A DNA stretch of 64,000 bases from Rapana venosa (GCA_028751875.1 CM054158.1:48449108-48513107), one strand, 5' to 3'; shown: positions 1 through 11,649, counted from the first letter of the stretch. Notes: generated by a model from the sequence alone, not told the origin. Program-made: numbers and translations.

Positions 1-12
1 TTATCGTGTTAA

Positions 13-1118
13 CCCTAGTAGCGCTAAATAGACAGCAACAAGCCTCACTTCTATTGGCTGAATTAACATTGGCTAGCATTGTTTTGGAGCAGGGTGGGCT
101 CAAACAACCCTTGATATTGATATATAAAACTGAATTAAATGTGTTAAGCTATAAATCACTGGAAAGAACAGATAATATGCTTTTAAATGAGTGTAATTTT
201 ATAATAGTGTGTAGTGTTTATGATTATGTAAAAAAAATCAACAACAAAAAAATCATGTGCGCACTACTGATCACTGTTCCACCGTCAGGACCCCGGATCG
301 ATTTTAACACGATAAGCAAAGTTCTTGCGGTGCATAAATGTCATGATTAGATAAACACTATTTCTTGACATTAGTTTTGAAAAAATAAGGAGTTTTTATC
401 GCTTTATCGGTCACCAAATACTCGGAAAAGTTCAGCGACAGGATCGACGCCATCGCGACCGTCATGGTGGAATGTGCAAAGTGGTGGCTTTCTATGACAA
501 AAATACAAAGATCGCTTGATTTCATGTGATGCAAAGTACTCAGCAGCATAGCGATTTGACTCAACAACAGTTATTTCGAAGCCTCGTTGTGTCAAAATAA
601 AGTAAAACAATCTGTGACGTCGAAATCGCCGAGTAGCAAAGAAGTCCATCCAGCAAAACTAGCACCGCTCGATTCAGTCCGATCGCGATCAATTTTTACC
701 AAGTTTTTCAAAAATATTCCACAATCCTTACCTCATCGTCTCTCTCATTGTTTATTTCAACCAAATCCAGCCTCTAAAACTCCTCCTCGCTGTCAATTTT
801 GTAAAAAGCTCGAAAAACGCTTGAAGAAATTCTGGTGCAAACGCTGGCCGCCATTTTTGTTGAAGACGATCTCTGGCTGGTCCGAAAAAAATTTAAAATA
901 CACTCTTAACCAATCAGATTCTTCGTTGCTTGTGTGTGTCAAACGACCTTCACCCCTTTCTGCGGGCCTACAACGGCCTTAACATTCATTGGCTGACCTT
1001 TGAAAGTGAAAGTAAGCTTTCAACTATGATCACCCACGTCATCCCGGAATATTCCGGGATCCGCCACACAGCTTAGACCCGCCTTTACCGGAATATTCCG
1101 GGAACCGCGCTACTAGGG
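13..1118 (-). mobile_element. piggyBac-like non-autonomous element, nested copy
   Basis: A 1,106-bp element bounded by inverted ends CCCTAGTAGCGC and GCGCTACTAGGG, with TTAA on each side (9-12 and 1119-1122). TTAA target sites and CCC...GGG ends are the hallmarks of piggyBac transposons. It is the inverted counterpart of the copy at 27627-28734. The bases on either side (ttatcgtg before, aatcgatccgg after) join to give the internal sequence seen near 28432-28451 of the other copy, so this element jumped into a TTAA inside a relative. Read on the minus strand, the middle encodes a broken stretch resembling the start of a piggyBac transposase; no complete transposase is present. Confidence 0.8.
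404..649 (-). pseudogene. remnant of a piggyBac transposase N-terminal region
   Basis: An 81-codon frame contains VESNRYAAEYFASHEIKRS, which fits the (E)TNRYA motif at the start of the piggyBac transposase domain. A shifted frame just downstream (358-567) carries SEYLVTDKAIKTPYFFK, like the family's YW(S/T)D...TPFF block. A frameshift therefore separates two consecutive parts of a once continuous protein, and the catalytic DDD core is missing. The same two frames occur at 28096-28341 and 28178-28387. Family assignment is by motif memory only. Confidence 0.45.
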
Positions 1119-1122
1119 TTAA

Positions 1123-1414
1123 AATCGATCCGGGGCCCTGACAGTGGAACAGTGATCGGTAGTGCGAACATGATTTTTTTTTTTTTGATTTTTTTTTACA
1201 TAATCATAAACACTACACACTATTATAAAATTATACTCATTTAAAAGCATATTATCTCTTCTTTCCAGTGATCTATAGCTTAACACATTTAATTCAGTTT
1301 TATATATCAATATCAAGGGTTGTTTGAGCCCACCATGCTCCAAAACAATGCTAGCCAATGTTAATTCAGCCAATAGAAGTGAGGCTTGTTGCTGTTTATT
1401 TAGCGCTACTAGGG
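1123..1414 (+). mobile_element. right part of a second piggyBac-like element (host of the nested copy)
   Basis: This segment matches 28439-28734 of the related element nearly base for base, including the poly-T tract and the terminal GCGCTACTAGGG, and is followed by TTAA at 1415-1418. Its left part lies before the window. It was split by the insertion at 13-1118. Confidence 0.75.
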
Positions 1415-1799
1415 TTAATGTGCATATTTAATCTTCTGCATGTGTGGGGAATGAAAGCACTGGCAGGTCTGCACTTGAAGTTGACCTGGAAGATTGTCAA
1501 AATCCCCGCCCTTAATTCACGAGACAATGCCGAGATTCGATCAAACCCACACCTTAAATGGACCCATGGGATTGAAGCTGTGAACGGTCTTTAACTACTC
1601 AGCTCTGGTGTCCGACATTGTCACACATAAAATAACACATAGGAAACAAAAGATTCACACCCATCAAAATTACCCATCACAAACTGAAACATATATATAT
1701 TTATAAATATACATATATATATACATACATGTACACATAGGACACCAAAAAAATGAACGACAGAGCAGAACACAGAAACAGGAAATAAGAACCAAGCGA

Positions 1800-2180
1800 A
1801 AGAGAGAGAGAGAGAGAGTCACAGAGAGAGAGACAGACAGAAAGAGAGACAGAGAGAGACAGAGAGAGAAAATGAAAGAGAGAGACAGACAGCAGACAAA
1901 GACAGACAAAAAGACAAGAGACGGAGAGACAGAGAGAGAGCAAGAGAGAGAGAAACGGACAGACTGGACAGACAAAGATGGACAAAAGAGACAGAGACAA
2001 AGAGAGAGAAACTGACAGACTGGACAGACAGAGACGGGGACAAAGAGACAGAGACACGGAGGGAGAGCAAAAGAGAAATGGACAGACTGGACAGACAGAG
2101 ACGGGGACAAAGAGACAGAGACACAGAGAGAGAGCAAAAGAGAGAGAAACGGACAGACAAAGACAGAGACAGAAAGAGAG
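1800..2180. repeat. GA/GACA-rich simple repeat
   Basis: Purine-rich (AG)n with interspersed acagac/ggacagac units, immediately downstream of the donor of the BTB-like exon. Long frames here that read as Ser/Leu repeats are artefacts of the simple repeat. Confidence 0.9.
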
Positions 2181-2196
2181 ACTTGGGGTGACCTAC

Positions 2197-2327
2197 CGGC
2201 AGCCGGCAGTTGTCCACTTCCAGAGAGGCATCGAAGAACTTGCCCTCCTGCCACAGCTGGATCAGCTGCCTCTGCAGCTCCGAGCCGTGCTCCGGGTTGA
2301 CGTACACCTTGTCCGCTAGCCGGCCTT
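2197..2327 (-). CDS. Gene 1, last exon in window: start of a BTB/POZ-like domain
   Basis: The acceptor ggttgttgcag precedes the exon and the donor gtaggt follows it. Phase 1 entry matches the donor of the exon at 4289-5496, joining ...TTPE to GRLADK. The 43 whole codons include LADKVYVNPEHGSELQRQL and then WQEGKFFDASLEV. The pattern LQxLWxxGxFxDxxLxV followed by CRLP is how BTB/POZ domains begin (compare KLHL and ZBTB proteins, where VHR.VLA comes next), so the rest of the fold should lie before position 1. A BTB domain at the C-terminal side of repeated modules would be an unusual layout, since BTB is normally N-terminal. The exon is well supported; the BTB call is moderate because only about a third of the domain is visible. 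Confidence 0.7.
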
Positions 2328-3074
2328 CTGCAACAACCCTTCATCCGTCACACTGACCCCAGTCCATTCCTAGGGCTTGCAGAGTTGTACGCTTGGTAGA
2401 GATCGATAGACCTGTACCATCTCCCCCCCAACAACACCACGGATGGTGCTGCTCGCATCAACGCTAGTTGCTGCCGATTTTCAGGATGTTCACTATCCCT
2501 GAAGTTGGAACGTGGCTACCTTAACGGTGGGTTTTAAAACACGGTTGCGTACGCAAATTTCGTCCTTGGTGAACCTCAGAGTTTTACCCAAGGAACAAAC
2601 AAAAAACCAAAAAAAAACCCATTAAAAAAAAAAAGAATGTCCACAAATTGTCAATACTGGTCAAGGCACAGATATTACAAAATGCTGGAGGAGAAAAAAA
2701 AATCTTTTTAATTGTGTTTTTGGGGGGGTTTTGGTAAAAGGGCTAGATGGAAGAGGAGGTGGTGTGGGGGGATGGGGGGAGAAAGGGGGAGGGGGGAGGT
2801 CTGCCTGCTGGCCTCAGCCAACACATTCCGACTTCAGGGCAGTTCATTAAAGAGTTCCTAAGAAAGAATTCCAGATTTTATAGAAGAAAAAAAATGGCAG
2901 GAGAATGGGCTGGGTAGGCAGAAAATAAGCAAGAGAGACAGAGGGAGGGGGGAGGGGGTGATAGAGAGGTAAGGAGAAAGGCAGAAACAAAGGGAGTGAT
3001 GGAAAAGGGGGATATTTCTAGCAGAGAATTTCTAGAAAAGTGCTGTTTATTTTAATTTATTTTTTATTTATTTT

Positions 3075-3397
3075 ATTCTTTTATATCGAGGATAATGGAA
3101 TAAGTACTTGTGTGCTTTTTTACATCCAGTCCCCGTGTGTATGCGGTTTCGTCAATTTTGTCATCTGTTCCCACCGGCACACAATAGCCTACTCTTACGA
3201 AAAGCGGAGCAGGATTTAACGTGTGCGCAAGATGTTCTGTGTGCATTTGCACACGGGGCCTCGGTTTATAGTCTCATCTGAAGGACTTTTGGGGAGAGTG
3301 GAGTCAGCACTGATGTTAACTCCAGGGGAAAATATCCCCTTGAACGGGAATCGAACCCGGGTTGTCAGATTGCGAGCGCAATGTTCTAACCACTATT
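3075..3397 (-). mobile_element. tRNA-headed SINE, family A, head-truncated copy
   Basis: Read on the minus strand it has a tRNA-like head with the B-box core GGTTCGATTCC, a body of about 220 bp and a tail ending in ATATAAAAGAAT. Its extreme 5' end is cut at the A box, where the next copy's tail starts. Confidence 0.8.
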
Positions 3398-3410
3398 TAT
3401 TCTTTTGTTA

Positions 3411-3747
3411 TTCTTTTATATCGAGGATAATGGAATAAGCACTCATGTGCTTTTTTTACATCCAGTCCCCGTGTGTGTGCGGTTTCATCAATTTTGTCAT
3501 CTGTTCCCACCGGCACACAATGGCCTACTCTTACGAAAAACGGAACAGGATTTAACATGTGCACTAGATGTTCTGCGTGCGTTCGCACACGGGACCTCAA
3601 TTTATAGTCTCATCTGAAGGACTTTTGGGGAGAGTGGAGTCAGCACTGATGTTAACTCCAGGGGAAAATATCCCCTTGAACGGGAATCGAACCCGGGTCG
3701 TCATGATTGCCAGCGCAATGTTCTAACCACTAGGCTGTCCCGTCCCC
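3411..3747 (-). mobile_element. tRNA-headed SINE, family A, full-length copy
   Basis: The complete unit on the minus strand starts GGGGACGGGACAGCCTAG (A-box-like TAGTGGTTAGAAC), then the B box GGTTCGATTCCCG, then a body with gatgagactataaa and a 3' tail CCTCGATATAAAAGAAT. It sits head to tail with the copy at 3075-3397. Confidence 0.85.
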
Positions 3748-4288
3748 TGTTTCTACTGAAAGAGCCCCTGGTATCTCCATGGGGATGCCCCATTGATACA
3801 GGAAGCGCTCACAAGACCCATCAGGCCAAGATGCTACGAAACTCTGGTTTATACTGGGAGCACTAATCAGACTGACTGGGCCAAGATGCTACAAGACAAT
3901 GGTTCAGACTGGGAGCATTAGACAAGACACATCAGATCTGGAGACTATACAATACTGAATCATACTGGAAAGCACTGATGAGACTTTCTGGGCTTGGATG
4001 CTATAAAACAATGGTCTGAGCATGCAAATAATCTTGATTAGGTGTTGACACTACAAAATAATGGCTCATTTTGGTAAGCACTATCAGACTTAATGGTCCT
4101 AGATGCTATAAAATAGTGTCTATGGTTCCTTTATAATTTGAAAACAAAAAATTAACAACAGGTTGTCAGGAAGAACAACCAGACAAGGAAGAGAAACAAC
4201 ATGGTGGTGATTATATACGACAAAAACCCTACATTATTGCACACACTGTGCTTTTTCTTAAAAAATAAAGCACATGGAGATCTCTCAC

Positions 4289-5496
4289 CTGGAGTGGTGG
4301 CGGCTGCAGCAGCAGCGGAGGTGTGGGCTTCGCTCAGCGTGGGCGTGACGACGGCCGTGGCGTTGGACTGGGCCCCCCCACCTTGCCCAGACCGGGAGGC
4401 CAGGTGGCGCCCAGCGTCCTTGCTCTTCTTGCCGCCGCCAGTCACCTGGGCGACCCCGCCCTGCACCTTGCCCTTGCTGGCGTGAGGCGCGGCTTTGCCC
4501 CCGCTCCCGGCTCGTGGCCCCTGCGGCGTGGGGGGCTGGCCGGCGGCAGGGAGAGGGGCCAGGGGGGTCTCCACCTTGGGCTGGATGCTGGCCACCGGCT
4601 TGTGGCTCCCCTGTCCGGACTTGGACCCTGCGGGACCCGGCCGTGCCGCAGCCTGACCCAGCTTAGCCGACGACGACGACTTCTTCTTCCCTGTCGTGCC
4701 ACTGCTGCTGCTGTGGCTGCCACTGCTGCTGGTGCTGATGCCTGCAGCCTCTCCCAGGCCGTTTGCTGGGACAACCACCGGCCACAACGTCCTGTCCCCT
4801 TCGCCCCGTCTTTGCCTGCCACGCCACCAGGGGCGGGCACGACCACAGACACCGTGTGAGCGGAGAAGGCGCGGCAGCGGCGGTGACCACGGTGGAGTAA
4901 GCTGGTGGGTGCGCCGTGGTGTAAGCCGAGGGGTACGTGATGGCGGCGGGGAGGGGGTGGGGGTGGTGGTGTGTGGTGGTGTGTGGCGTGAGCCAGGGAA
5001 AGGGAGGTGCTGAGGGGCGACACAAGGTGGGACAAGACCGTGGAGTTGGTCACAGGCTGCTGGGACAGCGTCCATGCAGCGGGGGAGAGGTTCGGGGTGG
5101 CGGCGGCCGGGAGGGTCGGGAGGGGGGAGATGGACGCCAGCGCTTGGTCCACCGTGGCCTGCAACATAGCCTGGCTGAGCGGGGCGGCGGCGATGGCGGT
5201 CAAGGGCGTGGTGGTGGTGCTGACCACAGAGCCCACCACCTCCTCCCCCCCCTCGCTGCTGACCCTCGCGCCCAAATCAGCCAGCTGACCCGCAGCCTGC
5301 AAGGCCGAGAGGTCGTGAGGAATTCTTGCTTGATGACCGTCACTTTCTTGCTCTTCTTTTCCTTGCTGCCACTCTTCACTTTCTTGGTGACCGCCTTGCT
5401 CACGGGCTCCCCGGATGATGGCGACAGCTGCTGCTGCTGTGTGTTTTTTCTCCGCAAGTTCCTAGCACACATAGACAGGCCCTTCTGCACCTGGCG
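4289..5496 (-). CDS. Gene 1 exon: second half of module 4 plus Ser/Gly/Lys-rich linker (frame disturbed)
   Basis: Acceptor tatgtttggcag, donor gtgagagatc. The exon opens with RQVQKGLSMCARNLRRKN, the second half of module 4, in phase with the exon at 10405-11649. A basic stretch (KKVKSGSKEKKSKK) and VTVIKQEF, a ψKxE SUMO-type motif, follow. The plausible protein then continues in other frames: QLADLGARVSSEG (near 5280), ITYPSAYTTAHPPAYSTVV (near 4900), HTVSVVVPAPGGVAGKDG (near 4840), then GISTSSSGSHSSSSGTTGKK to the donor. The exon length (1208) is one base off the value needed for the flanking phases. Composition stays protein-like throughout, so indel errors in GC-rich sequence, or a recently damaged exon, are the likeliest explanations. 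Confidence 0.7.
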
Positions 5497-5514
5497 CTGC
5501 CAAACATAGTGACA

Positions 5515-6945
5515 TCAGTTGATTAACCGTCATCAACGACTCGCTTTACTTCATTATCGTTAATGTCAATAACTATTCACCCAACGTCAGTTAATTAACA
5601 GGTTCACTTTCATCATGATCAATGACTACTCACCCAATGTTAATTAGTTAACAGTAGCCAAGGATTCACTTTTGTTAGCAATGACTATTCACCCAATGTC
5701 AATTAGTTAACAGTAGCCAAGGATTCACTTTTGTTAGCAATGACTATTCACCCAATGTTAATTAGTTAACAGTAGCCAAGGATTCATTTTTGTTAGCAAT
5801 GACTATTCACCCAATGTCAATTAGATAACAGTAGCCAAGGATTCACTTTTGTTAGCAATAAATATTCACCCAATGTCAATTAGATAACAGTAGCCAAGGA
5901 TTCACTTTTGTTAGCAATGACTATTCACCCAATGTCAATTAGTTAACAGTAGCCAAGGATTCCCTTTTGTTAGCAATGACTATTCACCCAATGTTTAATT
6001 AGTTAACAGTAGCCAAGGATTCCTTTTGTTAGCAATGACTATTCACCCAATGCCAATTAGATCACAGTAGCCAAGGATTCACTTTTGTTAGCAATGACTA
6101 TTCACCCAATGCCAATTAGTTCACAGTAGCCAAGGATTCACTTTTGTTAGCAATGACTATTCACCCAATGCCAATTAGATAACAGTAGCCAAGGATTCGC
6201 TTTTGTTAGCAATGACTATTCACCCAATGCCAATTAGATAACAGTAGCCAAGGATTCGCTTTTGTTAGCAATGACTATTCACCCAATGTCAATTAGTTCA
6301 CAGTAGCCAAGGATTCACTTTTGTTAGCAATGACTATTCACCCAATGTCAATTAGTTAACAGTAGCCAAGGATTCACTTTTGTTAGCAATGACTATTCAC
6401 CCAATGCCAATTAGTTAACAGTAGCCAAGGATTCACTTTTGTTAGCAATGACTATTCACCCAATGCCAATTAGTTCACAGTAGCCGAGGATTCACTTTTG
6501 TTAGCAATGACTATTCACCCAATGCCAATTAGTTCACAGTAGCCGAGGATTCACTTTTGTTAGCAATGACTATTCACCCAATGCCAATTAGTTCACAGTA
6601 GCCAAGGATTCACTTTTGTTAGCAATGGCTATTCACCCAATGCCAATTAGATAACAGTAGCCAAGGATTCACTTTTGTTAGCAATGACTATTCACCCAAT
6701 GCCAATTAGTTAACAGTAGCCAAGGATTCACTTTTGTTAGCAATGACTATTCACCCAATGCCAATTAGTTCACAGTAGCCAAGGATTCACTTTTGTTAGC
6801 AATGACTATTCACCCAATGCCAATTAGTTAACAGTAGCCAAGGATTCACTTTTGTTAGCAATGACTATTCACCCAATGCCAATTAGTTAACAGTAGCCAA
6901 GGATTCACTTTTGTTAGCAATGACTATTCACCCACTGTCAGTTAA
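5515..6945. repeat. 59-bp minisatellite, about 23 copies
   Basis: The unit contains cacccaatg, caattag, ttaacagtagccaaggatt and cttttgttagcaatgacta. Successive cacccaatg starts at 5631 and 5690 give a 59-bp period. The first two units are degenerate; later ones differ at a few sites (ttaac/ttcac/ataac; gccaagg/gccgagg), with shared variants in neighbouring units. The array starts about 20 bp upstream of the splice acceptor of the exon at 4289-5496. Confidence 0.95.
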
Positions 6946-9900
6946 GGCTAAGAGACAGGTCTAAAAGGGGCCCAAATCATTTTTTTTCAGAATAAAAATT
7001 TGCTTGATGCAAATATGGAGATTTCCCTCTATTCATTTAAAGAAATTTAGGCTGTAAAACATGTCTGAAGAAGCTGGTTTCTTGTACTTGTTATAGATAT
7101 AAAAAAAAAATTTAAAAGGCTTAGGAGTTTGAAACATTCAGTTTGGGCGGCCATTTTGCATTGTTCCCAAGACATCAGTGCATAAAAACGAGTAATTTAT
7201 AGATTTTTAGCCTTTTCAAATGATGCCCTTTATATGGTACAACTTCTAACATGAGCTTGTAAACAAAAATTTCATCAGTCTCATCCCCCCATGTCCCACC
7301 TTAACACAGTCATCAAGGATTCTCTTCTATCATGATCAATGACTAGTCATCCAAACATCTCATCAGTTTCTGCTAAAGCTTACCTGGTCCTATCACTCAG
7401 TAACACTACCTACCTACCTACCTCTCAGTCTTGCCATTAGTTTGCTTCTTTGATTAACACTGCCCTGAAAACTGTCTCTCACAACGCCGCCTGCATTTCT
7501 GATTTTCCATTACTGTTCTGTACATTCCCCATGTGGTCTTCTACTTTGTCCTCTAAGGAAATAACGTGTGTGTGTGTGTGTGTGTGTGCTAGTAATCAGC
7601 AGTTAAGATGCATGGCCATTACTTCACCCTTTCTTTACTCCAACGACAGGCCAGTTCTGTAAAATCCTGAAGTCAGGGTCCCCTAGATCCCTTACATAAC
7701 AATGACACAAAAGCTCTAGGCCTAAAAGCTGGACACAACCACACACAATATTGAAACAACCCAACTTTCCCACTTTTCTGATTCAGCTGTCTGTGCTATT
7801 TGGTTTTTTAAAGCGCATAATACATAATGACATGTAGCCTAGCATTAGAAACATAGCTTTTAAAAAACAAAAACAAAAAAAAACGCTATGGTGTATAAGA
7901 CACAGTAGAAATCCCTATTCATCACCATCACCACCACCACCTTTATGATATACATCATCATTACTATTGTCATTATTTGGTTTCAGTCTTTGACAAGACT
8001 GGAACATTTTCTGACAAGGTTATCATGTTGCTGTCAACATTTTCTTTCTACTGCTCTCTCTAATATACCCACAAACCAAAAAGGAGCATCTAATTTTTCT
8101 AATCTTTGATTACATGATAACTTATATCTCTTTCTTAAAAAAAAAAAATTTTATTTTTAAAAACCCCAAAGAAACAAAGATAACTGATCACAAATTTTGT
8201 GAGATTTTTTGCCAGTATGAGATAGTTTTTGGTTAAAATTTAACCAAATATACAATCCATCTTTATTGATGTGGGGGAAAAAGGATATTTTCATTGATAA
8301 AAGCTGCAAAATACACACATTACACTTGTGAATATTGTTTTTCAAAGCTGAAAGCTTTATTTATTATGATCACCACTGTCACCATCATTGTCGCCATTTT
8401 TTATGTCATCATCACAATGTATAATACACAGCTCATTCCTCTCTAGATACCACTATACAACTTAAAACACATTATACACACCAAAAAAACCAACAACAAA
8501 CAACCCCCCCCCCCCCCCAAAGAAACAAAAAAGACATATATACATCACAAGATATAACAAATGATATATACATATGGATTAACACTTATACATACACAGA
8601 TGAACAAAGACATATGAATACACACACACACAGAGCACACTTATAGTAGCACACACACAAACACAGAGACATAATAATCCCCTACTAGTACTATTCAGAT
8701 GAACCATGTCGAGAGCTCTACAACAACAAACATATGAGCACATTTCTTGAAGATTTGTCACGCCAACAGCTACACGACTTTTGAAATGGAATTTTACAAC
8801 AACAAAAAAGTGACAGAAAATGTTATTTTGGACAAGCTTTTCCTTTTACAAAAAAAAGGTTGGGGGGGGTTTTCCCCAAAATTCAATGATTCTAGGATCT
8901 GGCTGCAAGTCTTCTTTTGTGATTAGCTGATAACCTGGTCCTCCCTGACCCAGTCTTCTTGTACTGGCACTGGGAATGCCAGTACAGTTAACTGTCGGAT
9001 CAATATCAACCCACTGACTGTGGCCACGACCTTCTGTGAAGAGAGATATGTGACACTCCACCACACAATGAGTCGCAATGCACCAGAGGTCAGTTTTGAG
9101 TTACTGACATTTTATTAATCTGCAATAAAAGGGCTATCCAATACAGAAAACAGATTGAAAATCGGACAATTCTGTGATTTATTATCAATCAAAATGATAG
9201 AGACAGCAGGAAGTGACAAATTGAGAAATTGGCAAGTTTAGCATTGTAGCAGATGATCAAAATGAGGGCTAGGATATTTCTAAATCTGTGCTTTAAAAGG
9301 AAAAGGAAACAAATTTATGACTTGATATTTCAATGCAAGGTAGAATAGTGGCTGTAATTTTATAATCAATCATAATCTCAAAATCGGCAACCCTCACCTG
9401 CCTAAAATGGCTCCAAGCAGAAAAGTTGAGTCGGGTGCTAAGTGACTCATTTTGTGGTGGAGTGTCACATTTTGAATGGGATCATTCCTAACAACAATCC
9501 TTTACACACATTTAACAGAAATCTTTGGTGCTTAAAATCAACTCTAATAATCCCTCTCTGGCATGGTGGGGGAGGAACATTCTTCTTTCCTTCTCGCAGT
9601 ACTTTCTTTGTCCTTTCCAATTTTGTTTGTTCTTCCCTTCTCGCAGTACTTTGTCCTTTCCAGTTTTGCATCTTGATGACTTTGACGATAATGGCACTAC
9701 TGCTGGTTCTGTCCATCTCTTCAGTAGTTCCCGTTTATCCTTTCCCGAATCATGTCGAAAATCGGTCTTCATCTCTGTTACACTATTTCTCTTGAAAATA
9801 TGGATAAATGAAAGCTTTCCCTCTTGTTTGTCGCAACACGCTGTAATTGCTCTTCATGGGATGATTAAAGTGTTTTGAATTGAGTGGAGTTGAATTGAAA

Positions 9901-10404
9901 ATAATCTGCAACTTCAAAATAATCTATGCTGGTACATAAGCACAGTTCTTCATGGTCAATGCAAAAAAGCTTCACTGGATTCGGGGTGTCATTTTCAATC
10001 TGATTTTTTATTTATTTCCAAATTTTATCTGTCACTGAAAACAGATTACAACCACAGGCCAAAATCAAAACCTTTAAAAAATATAAAAAAGTAAAAGGAA
10101 CGACAAAAAGCTCTGTGTGTTCTGCGACCTTCCAAGAACAAAACTTGTGCATCAAACTCTGTGCTTGAACTGTCCACCAAAGTGCACATAAAGGACTGTA
10201 TATAAACACCCACAGCACAGACACTTGGTGATCAATACAGACACAGACGCAGGACACTGCAACAAGGGTTCAGGACAGGCAGAAATAAGCACACAAAACA
10301 AATGCCACATGTGTACACATGCATACAGGCAATGGCTTTCTGCACACAAAACAAATGCCACATGTGTACACAAGCATACAGGCAATCGCTCTCTGCACAC
10401 TCAC
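6946..10404 (-). other. Intron of gene 1 without a supported exon
   Basis: AT-rich intron sequence with a short GT run (7567-7589), a poly-C run near 8505-8518, CA-rich bits near 8620-8665 and an inverted repeat pair (9048-9074 and 9444-9470). At 9590-9662 the motif ttctcgcagtact...tttgtcctttcca occurs twice. 10285-10390 holds a duplicated segment of about 54 bp (cacacaaaacaaatgccacatgtgtacaca), next to the exon donor. Confidence 0.5.
9048..9470. repeat. 27-bp inverted repeat pair, possible MITE or hairpin
   Basis: The arms 9048-9074 (atgtgacactccaccacaca...) and 9444-9470 are reverse complements with one mismatch and enclose about 370 bp. No clear target-site duplication is visible, so a MITE call is not secured. 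Confidence 0.55.
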
Positions 10405-11649
10405 ATAGCAAGGCTGCCCAGGAGGTACGACTGGGTCTTTGAGGTCAGGGTACTGGTTGACCACCAGTTCTGAGATGCGGCTGTAGTCTGCGCTGGACCA
10501 CCAGTACTTCAGCGCCAGAAAGAAACGCGCCGTTTCCCGGATGATCTCCGAGCGATGGCGGTACGCCAGCCCTTCCTCACGCGCTTTGAGCAGTTTCTGC
10601 GAGTACTTTGGCACAGGCAGGGGGTTGGGCAGGGCTTTGAACATATTCTGTCCGCTCTTTTTCCAGGGGGAGCCGTGCGGAAACCACACCTGCTCCCTTG
10701 CGCTGAAGGTATCGGCACCCCCACCCTTCTTACTCGCTTTTGCCTCTGATTTGACAGCTTTGGGCGACTTGCCCCGCTTAGATCCCTCGCTGGTGGGAGC
10801 GCAGGTGAGGTTCATGGGAGCTTCCTCGGACTCTGTGATTTTGACTTCGCTCCGCAAAGGGCAGGCGGGCTGGGAGTGGGCGCGTGCTGGCGTTGGATGC
10901 TGAAAGCTTGCTGCTGCCCCATCTCCTGCGCTGCCGATGTGAGTGGTCCATGTGGAGTAATCGGAGGCCAGCTTGGGGTCCCTGACAGACAAGGCAGGGT
11001 GGGATATCAGCTCTTTCATCACAGGGTAGTTGTCGCTCTTGCTCACTTCCGACGAGGTCACTTTCGGGGCGGTTTTGACGGCAGCCTCTTGTTTCATCTC
11101 TCGCACTACCGTGACTTTGCTGGTTTCCGCCACGTCCACAGAATGTCGCCTGGCCCCGGACTCCAAGTCCCCCAACTGTTTGACGGACTGCACCACCGCC
11201 TGCTTGAGGGCCTCCGTCAGTTCCTTCTCCCCTAGCTCGTAGCCCTTGGCGCCCGAAGCGTCGCTCAGACTTCGCTTTGAGGAGCGGGACGACGCCGACG
11301 ACGCTGACGCCAGGATGGCGGAGGCAGGGTCCGGGGAGGAGAACTGCTGCTGGTAGAAGAGGTTCCAGGCGTTCTGATCGTAGACGGTCTGCGCCAGCAG
11401 CGAGTGCCGGGGGTCCTCTGCCACCGACACCACCACCCCCCCCACCTCCCCCCGGCCCTTGTCCTGAGCTTCACGCAGACTGGCCATGGTGGCCAGTTCT
11501 CCCAGCGTGACACCAACCCCCTCTCCTTCCCCGTCCTTGAAGGATACCTGCGAAGGGGACTGGTAACTGGCCCACTGCTTGCTCTTGGTCATGGGCAAGC
11601 GGCGGCGCATGTTACGGGCGCACGTCCCCAAGTCCTTTTTGATGTTCTG
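10405..11649 (-). CDS. Gene 1 exon: end of module 3, linker, start of module 4
   Basis: Acceptor tgtgttacag, donor gtgagtgtg; 1,245 nt, phase 0 at both ends, 415 codons without a stop. It starts with QNIKKDLGTCARNMRRRLP (end of module 3). The linker is acidic and Ser-rich with VVREMKQEAAV (ψKxE type), VKITESEEAPMNLTCA and a basic KSPKAVKSEAKASKK tract. PMNLT resembles the PxDLS motif that binds the CtBP corepressor. Module 4 begins near the end: LPNPLPVPKYSQKLLKAR, then EIIRETARFFLALKYWWSS and DYSRISELVVNQYPDLKDP, ending PPGQPCY at the donor. The exon is as certain as reading allows; function is inferred. Confidence 0.9.

Larger units (their letters stand above)
2328..4288 (-). other. Intron of gene 1 with two SINEs and low-complexity sequence
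   Basis: No coding exon is supported here. 2490-2590 resembles the ~110-bp dispersed repeat seen at 59895-59995. 2600-3020 is G/A-rich low complexity. 3075-3747 holds two SINEs. 3790-4130 has weak internal repetition (gatgctacaa and ggtt..actgggagcact recur). Confidence 0.6.

Noticed and set aside
1670..2344. Long Ser/Leu-rich frames on the minus strand
   Set aside because: They are translations of a GA simple repeat; only the 2197-2327 part, in one frame, is an exon.
5515..6945. Regularly spaced repeats resembling a CRISPR array
   Set aside because: Head-to-tail 59-bp units have no unique spacers, and the genome is eukaryotic; it is a minisatellite. The same applies to 53755-54595 and 31650-32205.
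8846..9064. 72-codon frame with ordinary amino-acid composition
   Set aside because: No recognisable motif or splice sites, and it runs into an inverted repeat arm; evidence too thin for a gene.
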